A stretch of 64,000 nt of DNA from Xenorhabdus miraniensis (GTDB lineage: Bacteria; Pseudomonadota; Gammaproteobacteria; Enterobacterales; Enterobacteriaceae). Of the stretch, positions 48,189 to 56,290 are shown in pieces. Where the stretch lies: the NCBI RefSeq assembly GCF_002632615.1, contig NZ_NITZ01000019.1, positions 37,017 through 101,016 on the forward strand. The letters are read 5' to 3'. Position 1 is the stretch's first letter. Each line of letters starts with the position of its first letter. The position numbers and the translations under genes were made by a program. The notes under the pieces were generated by a model that did no database searches, was not told the DNA's origin, and saw nothing but the letters and a program-made list of their open reading frames with translations.

Positions 48189-48261
48189 AAAGAGTGATTA
48201 TTCTCTCTATCTTTCGGATCTTAGCGGATTAGCTACAGTTTAAAATCTATTGCCCGGATAA

Positions 48262-48301
48262 GAAAAAAGGCAAATTTTGCTTTAGCCTGCAAAATTTGCC
48301 T
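48262..48301 (-). terminator. perfect 13-bp hairpin with U tract on the minus strand
   Basis: On the minus strand AGGCAAATTTTGC (48301-48289) pairs with GCAAAATTTGCCT (48280-48268) and is followed by TTTTTTCTTAT. It can end hmuV transcription as a hairpin, but the U tract fits a leftward transcript. A 15-bp direct repeat (TTCTGCCTCAAATTA / TTCCGCCTCAAATAA, 48315-48344) lies beside it. Confidence 0.7.
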
Positions 48302-48453
48302 CAACTCCTGACTATTCTGCCTCAAATTATTCCGCCTCAAATAATTAACCCCAAATCGCACGTTTCGCGTATACGACAAAAAAGAAATTCTTAAAATGAC
48401 ACGCACAATAACGTAAATAATTATTTATATATCGGTATCTTTTTAGCAAAAAA

Positions 48454-48475
48454 CCCACTTACGTGGGAGGTAAAC
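48454..48475. promoter_or_regulatory. hairpin adjoining the ribosome site of the MarA-like gene
   Basis: CCCAC (48454-48458), loop TTAC, GTGGG (48463-48467), immediately followed by the Shine-Dalgarno GGAGGT and the ATG. On the minus strand the same stem is followed by six U, so it can also act as a leftward terminator. Confidence 0.45.
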
Positions 48476-48841
48476 ATGTTAGAAAATGTTATCAACGATA
48501 TTGTCAGATGGTTAGAAAGCCAACTTCAACGGACAGAAGGTATAAAGATAGATGCTATTGCCCATAAAAGTGGCTATTCAAAATGGCATTTACAACGAAT
48601 TTTTAAGGAATTAAAAGGCTGTACACTAGGCCAATACGTACGCCGACGCCGTCTTCATGAAGCAGCCAGATCTTTACGTGAAGATAATTTGCCGATTCTT
48701 GATATTGCTCTGCAATATGGTTTTAGTTCTCAGGCTACATTTACCCGGATATTTAAAAAACATTTTAACACTACACCGGCTAAGTTCAGAGAAAACGGGC
48801 AACTACCTGAATTTAAGACCTTCTTACATTGTGAAGAATAA
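48476..48841 (+). CDS. AraC/XylS regulator, MarA/SoxS/Rob-like
   Basis: A 121-residue stand-alone DNA-binding protein with the two helix-turn-helix motifs of the MarA group: IDAIAHKSGYSKWHLQRIFKEL with the near-invariant GYSKWHLQR, then LGQYVRRRRLHEAARSL, and PILDIALQYGFSSQATFTRIFKKHF. It lacks an effector domain, so control would be by abundance, as for MarA and SoxS. Family members activate efflux, porin and redox-defence genes at marbox sites. Which of MarA, SoxS or PqrA-like proteins it represents cannot be decided. GGAGGT precedes the ATG at a good distance, next to a small hairpin. Confidence 0.88.
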   Translation: MLENVINDIVRWLESQLQRTEGIKIDAIAHKSGYSKWHLQRIFKELKGCTLGQYVRRRRLHEAARSLREDNLPILDIALQYGFSSQATFTRIFKKHFNTTPAKFRENGQLPEFKTFLHCEE

Positions 48842-48866
48842 AAATTTTTAATAAGCGTCACCCTTT

Positions 48867-48899
48867 ATGGTCAACTTCCCTGTAGTTGACCATTTTTTT
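48867..48899 (+). terminator. intrinsic terminator of the MarA-like gene
   Basis: ATGGTCAACT (48867-48876) pairs perfectly with AGTTGACCAT (48884-48893), then a run of seven T. It separates converging genes. Confidence 0.93.
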
Positions 48900-48921
48900 C
48901 ACACTTTGCTAAATTTTCAGA

Positions 48922-49938
48922 TCATTTCAATTCATTGATGAGCCAATGATACGATTGCTGTAACTCTGTATCCAAAGAGGGGTATAACTCGCTAATTTGT
49001 TGAATGATCCGTCCAACTGCCTCTGGCTGGTACAATACCCCAATTAACTTTTCAGCCAGTAATTCAAACGGAGCAGGTTCAAGACTGTCGGTAAACATCT
49101 GGCAACGGCTAATCACGCCATGCTCAACATCAACATGCAGCTCAATTCCTCCCCAACTGAACCGCGTATCTAATGTGTGACTGAACGCTGGAGCCTGACC
49201 AAAATTCCATTCCCAACTACTCTGCTTAGCAAAAATATCACTAAAGCCCGGCAAATCAGGTAAAATCTGCGGTGAAATAATTTCCGCCTTAACTGTTTCG
49301 CCAAATTGGTCAAAAAATGCTTCAATAATACCCTTACAAATTTTTTCATGTGTAATACCGGGCAATAATTCAGATAAGTTTGTTACTCTGGAACGAACCG
49401 ACGTAATACCTTTCGCCTGTAATTTTTTAGGATCAGGATTAAGGTAATCGGCAAGACGATTCAAATCTGCGTTAATCAATAAAGTTCCGTGATGAAATCC
49501 CCGATCTTTAGTTTCCCGATACGCAGAACCAGAGATTTTACGTTCCCCTTCAGGGGAAAATAAAACCAGATCATTGCGGCCAGAAGCTGTTGCATGAATC
49601 CCTGATTTTTTCAGCCCTTCAAGGATAATTTGCGTGGAAACAGTTTTGTTATATTCAGGTTTACCTGCCATAAAAGTGAAACACGTATTACCTAAATCGT
49701 GGAAAACTGCCCCACCGCCACTGCTACGTCGAGCCAGTTTAATGCCATCTTGTTCCATTCTTCGGGTATTACACTCTTTCCAAGGATTTTGTGCACGCCC
49801 AACTACGACCGTATTATCGTTACGCCATAAGAAAAGAACACGCTGATTTGGTGGCATCTGCCGAAAAATACACTCTTCAACAGCAAGATTAAACCAGGGA
49901 TCGTGAGAGTCTGACAGCAACAGACGTAATGTGGACAT
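48922..49938 (-). CDS. lplA: lipoate-protein ligase A
   Basis: Cytosolic enzyme that activates free lipoate with ATP and attaches it to lipoyl domains of 2-oxoacid dehydrogenases and GcvH. 338 residues from [22 protein letters not shown], close to E. coli LplA along its length: [40 protein letters not shown] (lipoyl-AMP site), [18 protein letters not shown], and a C-terminal accessory domain. The start at 49938 fits the homologue and has GGAG seven bases upstream; the longer frame to 49986 does not. It is not next to nlpC in E. coli, so this neighbourhood is rearranged. Confidence 0.96.
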   Translation of the reverse strand: MSTLRLLLSDSHDPWFNLAVEECIFRQMPPNQRVLFLWRNDNTVVVGRAQNPWKECNTRRMEQDGIKLARRSSGGGAVFHDLGNTCFTFMAGKPEYNKTVSTQIILEGLKKSGIHATASGRNDLVLFSPEGERKISGSAYRETKDRGFHHGTLLINADLNRLADYLNPDPKKLQAKGITSVRSRVTNLSELLPGITHEKICKGIIEAFFDQFGETVKAEIISPQILPDLPGFSDIFAKQSSWEWNFGQAPAFSHTLDTRFSWGGIELHVDVEHGVISRCQMFTDSLEPAPFELLAEKLIGVLYQPEAVGRIIQQISELYPSLDTELQQSYHWLINELK

Positions 49939-50013
49939 TTTTGGCTCCAGCAAAGGAAAATAGAGGGTTAAGATATCATAAAGCATTGCTGGAGAAATGG
50001 GATGAAAGTGGGA

Positions 50014-50493
50014 TCACATCCTGCGTGCCTGCCAGAAGACACGACGCCAATACACATTATCAAGCGAGGAACGGATTACCCCTTTGCTAGTGGATGCGTG
50101 AATAAATTCATTGTTAGTATCATAAATACCCACATGCAAGCCACTCTCACCGCTGCCTGTCTTGAAAAAGACCAAGTCCCCCGGCATCAAATCCTCTTTG
50201 CTAATCTTTGTGCCTAATCTGGTTTGTTCACTCGTTGTGCGGGGAAGCCGAATATTAAAACGATCATAAAAAGTACGATAGACAAAACCAGAACAATCAA
50301 CACCATGCCTATCCATGCCACCGTAACGGTATGGCGTACTGTGCCATTGTTCAAGTTGATCTCTTAGCTGGGCTATGACCATTATCGGATCAGAAAGAGC
50401 AACGCTTAATGGAGGGGGGGTAGATTTGATAGCAGGATTGGTACAGCCAATAAGAAATAGGCTAAATAGCAAAAACAAATATCTTAATTTCAT
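50014..50493 (-). CDS. nlpC: NlpC/P60 family lipoprotein
   Basis: Envelope lipoprotein with an NlpC/P60 cysteine-peptidase domain. 159 residues from the ATG at 50493: signal peptide with lipobox LFLIGC, then YRYGGMDRHGVDCSGFVYRTF with the catalytic Cys, GDLVFFKTGSGESGLHVGIYD with the His, and FIHASTSKGVIRSSLDNVYW. It matches E. coli NlpC closely. Family members cleave the D-Glu-mDap peptide bond in cell wall; the exact role of NlpC is unsettled. The ribosome site is weak (GGGTG). In E. coli btuD/btuE/btuC and ihfA come next; here an integrase remnant and a defence operon do. Confidence 0.94.
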   Translation of the reverse strand: MKLRYLFLLFSLFLIGCTNPAIKSTPPPLSVALSDPIMVIAQLRDQLEQWHSTPYRYGGMDRHGVDCSGFVYRTFYDRFNIRLPRTTSEQTRLGTKISKEDLMPGDLVFFKTGSGESGLHVGIYDTNNEFIHASTSKGVIRSSLDNVYWRRVFWQARRM

Positions 50494-50642
50494 TGTCAAA
50501 CACCCGCCATTTCTTACTATCACCGTGAATTTAATACGCTTTCAGTTTTGCTTATTTTCGTGCAATTAGGGTTATTTTGAGCTATTTGCTTATTAGCAGC
50601 CCCCAAAAAGCACCCCTAAATACAATTAGGAGCATGTCAATT

Positions 50643-50777
50643 ATGGCTTACTATAGCATAGAAAAACGCCCTTTAGCGGATGGTATACTGCACTACCGAT
50701 GTACCGTTGGAGTTAAGTCCGGAGGTAAGTACATGTATCGGAAAAACCGTACCTTTGGAAAACTTCTCAGGTCATGA
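50643..50777 (+). pseudogene. truncated phage-type integrase, N-terminal arm-binding part only
   Basis: 44 codons starting MAYYSIEKRPLADGILHYRC and ending YRKNRTFGKLLRS-stop. This is the start of a common group of tyrosine recombinases of phages and genomic islands (pattern MAYYSIEKR-x-ADG-x-x-RYRCTV-x-VK-x-GGK-x-x-YRE-x-RTFGK). The core-binding and catalytic domains are missing, so the gene is dead. AGGAG lies ten bases upstream. It stands exactly between the conserved nlpC and the Wadjet operon, marking a former integration site. Base composition is similar to its neighbours. Confidence 0.72.
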
Positions 50778-50806
50778 CCAATTTTTGTCGACCGCATCAC
50801 TCTGTC

Positions 50807-52039
50807 TTATCTGTTATTAATCGCCCTCTTAGGCAGGCTCTGTTTTGTTAACCAATCAGCGAGCTGATGTTTAATGTAATCTGATGACAAACGTTCTTGC
50901 TCCAGACGGGAAGATTGAAAGCGGCCGGAAATCAGACCATTAAATAAATTAACTTCTTCTTCACTGAGAAAATCAGGAACAACTTTAGTGGGCTTATCCT
51001 CAATCCCCATTCTATCTTCGTGGATCTTAACCGTGTTAATATCCATCATGATTGATTCGAGTCCGGCACATTTACCTCGGGCATCACTTAAAAAGGTTAG
51101 CCCCCATGTATCAATATCTCCCCAATAGCCGACTCGTTTTTTCTTCAACCATAAAGCATCCATCCAGGCAATATTTTTTCCGCCCCCAATAACTGCCACC
51201 GTATCCGACATATCAGGTAATGCTAAACCTGATTGTAGGTTTTCCACCACCAGAATATTTGATGCTGGAAATTCATACTCTTTCAGTAATTCATAAGGTA
51301 ATTGGAGGATGCGTAACCCACCCAGCGCGTCAGCAACATGAGGACAAAGTGGTCTAACTGTCAGCCAGCCTTTGGGATTCGTCTGACACTCTAACCAATC
51401 CACCAGCCCGCCAGCCTCAAAAACTGCCCCTCCATGAAGCGTATTAACCAGCTCTTCCAGTAAGAACAGGTGACTCTCCAAAAATTTGGTATCAATACCT
51501 ATTATGGGAAGCGCTCGTAGATATTGTCCTTTCCCCAGCCCTTGCTTTAATTGAGGAAGTAATTTCGCCAGTAATTCTGCCTCTTTCAACGTGATTTTTT
51601 CTACAATCTCGATATTTTTGATTAATGCCGAATAAAGTACTTCATCAATGTGCAAAAAGGGTTTCATATTTCTTTCCCATATTACACTTCGGCGGATAGC
51701 ATCCTGACCTAAAAACTCTATCAGTTGTTGCATGGATTCAATCTCAACCCAAATGGGAATAACTTGCTCAGATAATTCCCGAAATCTTTTACTTGACCAC
51801 AACACCATTTCTTGGTGAGGAAATGATTTCCATTCACTGACAACTCGCTGAAAATGTGCCAAATCCGATAATGCAAAAACACCACTGGGGGGTTTTAAGC
51901 TAATACGAATGGGGAATGGTTTAACCCCCAATAGACGTGCCTTTAAGGAAGACAAGTTATCCCATTCCCTTTTTCTGACTATTTTTTTCACCTGCGTGGG
52001 TAATAACCCCCAGGAATATGTGTGTGGTGCTTTTTGCAT
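50807..52039 (-). CDS. jetD: Wadjet JetD, topoisomerase-like DNA nuclease subunit
   Basis: 410-residue protein of the DUF3322/DUF2220 family. In Wadjet, JetD is the TOPRIM-related nuclease that cuts the plasmid once the SMC-like complex has measured a small circle. The C-terminal half has the catalytic pattern: Glu266 in NILVVENLQS, VIGGGKNIAW, and YWGDIDTWGLTFLSDARG with Asp308 and Asp310. The N-terminal half is the dimerising/arm region. It starts 12 nt after the jetC stop with a weak ribosome site, so translation coupling is likely. Last gene of jetABCD; complete length, no lesion seen. Confidence 0.92.
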   Translation of the reverse strand: MQKAPHTYSWGLLPTQVKKIVRKREWDNLSSLKARLLGVKPFPIRISLKPPSGVFALSDLAHFQRVVSEWKSFPHQEMVLWSSKRFRELSEQVIPIWVEIESMQQLIEFLGQDAIRRSVIWERNMKPFLHIDEVLYSALIKNIEIVEKITLKEAELLAKLLPQLKQGLGKGQYLRALPIIGIDTKFLESHLFLLEELVNTLHGGAVFEAGGLVDWLECQTNPKGWLTVRPLCPHVADALGGLRILQLPYELLKEYEFPASNILVVENLQSGLALPDMSDTVAVIGGGKNIAWMDALWLKKKRVGYWGDIDTWGLTFLSDARGKCAGLESIMMDINTVKIHEDRMGIEDKPTKVVPDFLSEEEVNLFNGLISGRFQSSRLEQERLSSDYIKHQLADWLTKQSLPKRAINNR

Positions 52040-52051
52040 ATTTTTTACATG

Positions 52052-55000
52052 TCAGTTTTCAATCTTAATGCCGAATTCATGCATTTCAGCTGCTAGTTTG
52101 TTCCTTTTTTCCTCATCCATGATCCTGTCAATTTCTTCCCAGGTAACTTCACAAAGGTGACTGTCATGATGTTCCTGATTTCGTTCGGCAATCAATAAAG
52201 AACGCGCTGACTCTCTTGCTAAATTCAGGTTCTTATAAGGGGTAATCAAGTTGACGTGAATATAGAGTTCCCGAAATACACGGAGTACACGTCGGCTCAC
52301 AGATTCCGCTGTATTTGAAAAAGCCTCATCCAGAAATACGGTGCAATAAACGGGTCTGTCATAACCATCTGGGGTTAATACATATGCTAAACTCGCAGCC
52401 ACAATCATGGCAGCAAAAGATTCTTTTTCCCCTCCCGATTTACCACTGGATGATTCCAGCACATCACGAACCTCACCGGTAGTAGCATCAATTTCTTCAG
52501 CATAAAATGCCATCTGATAACGAGGATCGAGCAATCTCAGGCTTTCCAATGTCGTGGATGTCCCGGAAGCACTGGCTTTATCAAGGATGGAAACCACGAC
52601 TGATAGTTCGCGGAACCGCCCTTCATGATCATCGCTCATCACTTTACTCAATACTTTCAGCAAAAGCCGATCGAATTCCTGAACATGTGGGTATTTTTCC
52701 CTTTTGCTTCCCAACCTCAAATGAGTACCTGAACGAAATTCAGTACGATTAAGTACCTGATTAATAATGTCTATTCTCTCAAGAATATCTTCACGCTCAG
52801 ATTCAAGTTTCGTTTTGATGGTTGCCATTGACTGGGTGGCATGTTTATTTAATCGTTCAATAAATTGATCCACAAGATTTGGCAAACCTTCGCTTTCCAA
52901 CTGTTGCAGATGATTAAGGTAGTCAGGCAAGCTGCTAATATCGGTTTGCCAATCCACCGCATAAATTTGCCACTTTTCATGGGATCTAAACGAAGCCATT
53001 ATGCTGACAGAGGATTTTTCCGCCCGGTTTTTATTGTTGCGGCTATTTTCCAGTTGGCGTTCCAGTTTTTCTTCAATCTGAGAGACCAATTCTGATTCCC
53101 GATCCAATACATCCGCATGCAGCTTGCCCACCCGTGTGGTTAACCACTGCCGCGTGATATCAGATATCCCTCTTGATGCTTTGACCTGCGCTTTTCTCCA
53201 TTCCCCTTTGGCTGCATTTAGCGTCGAGTTAACCGCCCCCGATTGTTCGTTAAGCCCTTTTAATATTGACTGGATATGAAGTAACTGTTCTTTCGCCGAT
53301 TTCCAGCGTTCCATCGCTTTTTCAAGTGAATCACTGGATTGTTCCAGTACTTCCAGATCTTTTTCCAAAGTTAAAAGCTTGTCATGCCAGTAAGGTGCAT
53401 TGATATCATCCCATCGATAATTCTGCACTTTTTCCAGCAATATTTTGATATTAACAATGGAATTTAACGCCTCTCGTGCTTCTTTGACCTGCTTTTCAAT
53501 TGCTGATAACAGCTGTATGAAATTATTTTTGTCATGATTAAGAATAGATAAACGCGATTTATTTGAGAAACCTAAATACCAGCGCCTCCTGTCATCAATC
53601 CGATATTGATCTTTTTTCTCAAAACGCCCTTTATCCATGTGCACTAACCCTTGCTGCGTCATTGAATACGGTGTTTTGTCTAATTCTTCCGTATCTTTGA
53701 CACATTGCAAATCAAAGCGCAAGAGATGATGTTTGAGCCATTCCCGATAAGGATGTTCCCGCCACGCTAATTTTCTCAAATACCCATTTGTTTTAAACTC
53801 GACAGCGTTATCCTGAATATCAGTGACAACCTGGACTCTCACGTGCAAACCAGTATGACGGGCATTTAGCCAGCGTGTCACCATTGAGTAGCGGTGATGT
53901 GGGATGGCAAGTGTTGTACGCAGCCCTCCCAAAGCTCTTTCTATTGCCCCTTGCCACGCCTTTTCATGCTCCTGAACATCAATTAATTCCCCAATAAAGA
54001 TGCAGTCATCTTTGTTTAATTCAAGGGAATTAACCAACTCATCCCGAAGCTGCTGATATTTCACATCAATATTAGAGTTAGGTCTTGACTCTATTTCGCT
54101 GATTTCCTGAGAAATATGCTTTATTTTTCCCTGTAACTGGCTGAATTCCCCGCTGATGGTACCAAATTGTTGCTCATATTCTTCCTGCTCTGCCTGAATA
54201 TTGGTAAATCTACTTGCAACAGTAGATTGGTTCTGAACAAATACGGTATGTTCCAGTGTAGAAGGAAGGTCAAGCGCTTTAACATTGTCCTGATATTGTG
54301 AGGATTCCCGAATAATCCTTTTTAATTGATCTTTAGTGTGCTGAATTTCTTTGCGAAGTGACTCTATTTTAGTGCCACCAAGTTGGAGATATTCTTCGTG
54401 TCTTCGCTCGACCAACCCATGAGTATCCCTCTCTTGTATCTCAGCCTGTTCTATTTGCCGGCGGATATCTCGCAGCAATGCTTCAATATCAACAATTTTT
54501 TCGTTCCACAACTGTGCAAAGATTTCACCCAAATAGACAGACAATCCATTTTTTTCTGCTGTCAGCTTTTCCAGATCTTTTGTTGATTTTTCCAGACTAG
54601 CATTCAGCTCTGGTAATTTAGCCAAATGATCCCTTTGTGCTCTGGCATCCACAAGTTGACTGTGTATAGCAACGAGATCGGAAAATTCTTCCACTATCTT
54701 TCTGGCATCATCCTTAACGGTGCTGGGTTCAAGAACCAATTCACGAATCAACTCTGTCAGATCATCAATCTTTTTCAAACCCAATGCCCGTGAAAGCAAT
54801 GCCGGCGCGTTTTTATTATCCATACACAAGAGTTTTCGGTATAACTCCTGATATTCAGAAAATCGGTCATCACAGCATGTTATGGCAGGATCAGTACGGA
54901 GCCACTGTTTGAGTGCCCGCACATTACCTTCACCAAATGCCTCAAGAACTTCTTTCAGTGTCAGGTTTCTTTTGGCAATGGTATAAACCCGTGTTACATC

Positions 55001-55417
55001 TGACAGGGCATTGGTTGGTTTACTGTTCCAGAAAAGTGCTGCCAGTGTGATTTCTGTACCGTCATCACCCCGATATAATGCTCTCAGTCCGGTCACTACG
55101 GCAGATTCACGTTTACTTCTGACTCTCGTGCCGACACCGTCATGAGCAGAACCAAAACTACCCCTCATATAGGAAATTAAAGTTCGGTCAGTACGATCTC
55201 CCTGTGCTGCTGCAACGTTGAACGTCGCCCTGCCTGCTGGGAGCAGCAAAGCCATCAACCCATCTATAAATGTTGATTTTCCTGAACCATTGTCCCCTGT
55301 AACTAATGTTCCTGCCTCATCAATCCGCGCAGTGTGCAACCCATTGAATGAGCCCCAGTTATATACGGAGAGTTCAGCCAATCTGATTTGGTTCGTATGC
55401 ACTAATGAATTAGTCAT
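52052..55417 (-). CDS. jetC: Wadjet JetC, SMC/MukB-like ATPase
   Basis: Motor subunit of Wadjet, a MukB-like SMC ATPase that extrudes DNA loops. About 1121 residues. Walker A GDNGSGKST at residues 41-49, long coiled-coil arms (heptads around residues 250-450 and 640-900) flanking a central hinge-like part, then ABC signature SGKSGGEKESFAAMIVAASLA and Walker B CTVFLDEAFSNTAES near the C-terminus. The ATG at 55417 is chosen because AGGAG lies eight bases upstream; the longer frame to 55444 lacks spacing. The start overlaps the jetB stop by eight bases. Intact compared with type I JetC (about 1100). Confidence 0.93.
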   Translation of the reverse strand: MTNSLVHTNQIRLAELSVYNWGSFNGLHTARIDEAGTLVTGDNGSGKSTFIDGLMALLLPAGRATFNVAAAQGDRTDRTLISYMRGSFGSAHDGVGTRVRSKRESAVVTGLRALYRGDDGTEITLAALFWNSKPTNALSDVTRVYTIAKRNLTLKEVLEAFGEGNVRALKQWLRTDPAITCCDDRFSEYQELYRKLLCMDNKNAPALLSRALGLKKIDDLTELIRELVLEPSTVKDDARKIVEEFSDLVAIHSQLVDARAQRDHLAKLPELNASLEKSTKDLEKLTAEKNGLSVYLGEIFAQLWNEKIVDIEALLRDIRRQIEQAEIQERDTHGLVERRHEEYLQLGGTKIESLRKEIQHTKDQLKRIIRESSQYQDNVKALDLPSTLEHTVFVQNQSTVASRFTNIQAEQEEYEQQFGTISGEFSQLQGKIKHISQEISEIESRPNSNIDVKYQQLRDELVNSLELNKDDCIFIGELIDVQEHEKAWQGAIERALGGLRTTLAIPHHRYSMVTRWLNARHTGLHVRVQVVTDIQDNAVEFKTNGYLRKLAWREHPYREWLKHHLLRFDLQCVKDTEELDKTPYSMTQQGLVHMDKGRFEKKDQYRIDDRRRWYLGFSNKSRLSILNHDKNNFIQLLSAIEKQVKEAREALNSIVNIKILLEKVQNYRWDDINAPYWHDKLLTLEKDLEVLEQSSDSLEKAMERWKSAKEQLLHIQSILKGLNEQSGAVNSTLNAAKGEWRKAQVKASRGISDITRQWLTTRVGKLHADVLDRESELVSQIEEKLERQLENSRNNKNRAEKSSVSIMASFRSHEKWQIYAVDWQTDISSLPDYLNHLQQLESEGLPNLVDQFIERLNKHATQSMATIKTKLESEREDILERIDIINQVLNRTEFRSGTHLRLGSKREKYPHVQEFDRLLLKVLSKVMSDDHEGRFRELSVVVSILDKASASGTSTTLESLRLLDPRYQMAFYAEEIDATTGEVRDVLESSSGKSGGEKESFAAMIVAASLAYVLTPDGYDRPVYCTVFLDEAFSNTAESVSRRVLRVFRELYIHVNLITPYKNLNLARESARSLLIAERNQEHHDSHLCEVTWEEIDRIMDEEKRNKLAAEMHEFGIKIEN

Positions 55418-56261
55418 TATAGTCATCTCCTGTTTCTCCATCATTATTCATGCCGCTACTCTTTTTACCGAGAGCTATACCTTTTTCATTTGCCATATTG
55501 AGATAATCTGCAAGCATTTTTTCGAGAAACTCAGCATTAACGACATAACGAATAATTGGTGTGATTTCAAAACGATCATCACTTCCTCGTACCTGACTTA
55601 ATATTTTTTTAGTCACCATTTTGGTCAAGGCACCATTGAGTTTTTTACGATCAGATTTGGTGCTATTGGTTAATGGCAGAAAGGGGGTCAGATTAGATTC
55701 AATCCGTTCTATATCAATAATAATTTTTTGTTCACCAAAGGATTCCCGATCTTGATAATGTTTACGAAGTACCAACAGCAGTAACGTGTCGTATAGAGAA
55801 AGCGTTCTCCGGCTAATGACAGATAGTGTCTCTTCATTCTCATCCATTCCCAAAGACTCTTTATCTTCTTCATCATTAATATTTGCGATAAACGCAACCC
55901 CGGATCTCTCATCCAGAACTAATTTCAGATAAATGTCTGATAAATATTTACGAATATCGTTTTGATAGCGACAAAGAGAGGCAAAAAGTTTTATCTTCTG
56001 CGAAGACAATACAACACCATGACGCAATAAAGCGACTAATACCTGACGAGCTTCAACAGGCATTCCTTTATTATCCATCGTATCATTCAATATATCAGAA
56101 TGGTGATTCTCTTCTTTCAATATATGGTCATCAGGAAGCACTTCTTCAAATGAAAAGTTTGTATTTAACTCTGTATTAAGAGTATTAGAGGAACGTTCTG
56201 ACTGTGTATGATTTCTTATTAACTGATCAAAAAAACTGGTTTCTTTCTTAGATTCACTCAT
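55410..56261 (-). CDS. jetB: Wadjet JetB, kite (MukE-like) subunit
   Basis: 283-residue DUF4194 protein, the MukE/KITE-like subunit that joins JetA to the JetC ATPase heads. It has an acidic, disordered N-terminus (about residues 1-70) and then tandem winged-helix folds: LYDTLLLLVLRKHYQDRESFGEQKIIIDIE and GALTKMVTKKILSQVRGSDDRFEITPIIRYVV. A second acidic stretch closes the protein. GGGGAT precedes the ATG. It lies 29 nt after jetA and overlaps jetC by eight bases. Complete. Confidence 0.9.
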   Translation of the reverse strand: MSESKKETSFFDQLIRNHTQSERSSNTLNTELNTNFSFEEVLPDDHILKEENHHSDILNDTMDNKGMPVEARQVLVALLRHGVVLSSQKIKLFASLCRYQNDIRKYLSDIYLKLVLDERSGVAFIANINDEEDKESLGMDENEETLSVISRRTLSLYDTLLLLVLRKHYQDRESFGEQKIIIDIERIESNLTPFLPLTNSTKSDRKKLNGALTKMVTKKILSQVRGSDDRFEITPIIRYVVNAEFLEKMLADYLNMANEKGIALGKKSSGMNNDGETGDDYND

Positions 56262-56290
56262 GGTTCATCCCCATTTTCTAGCCAGATAAC

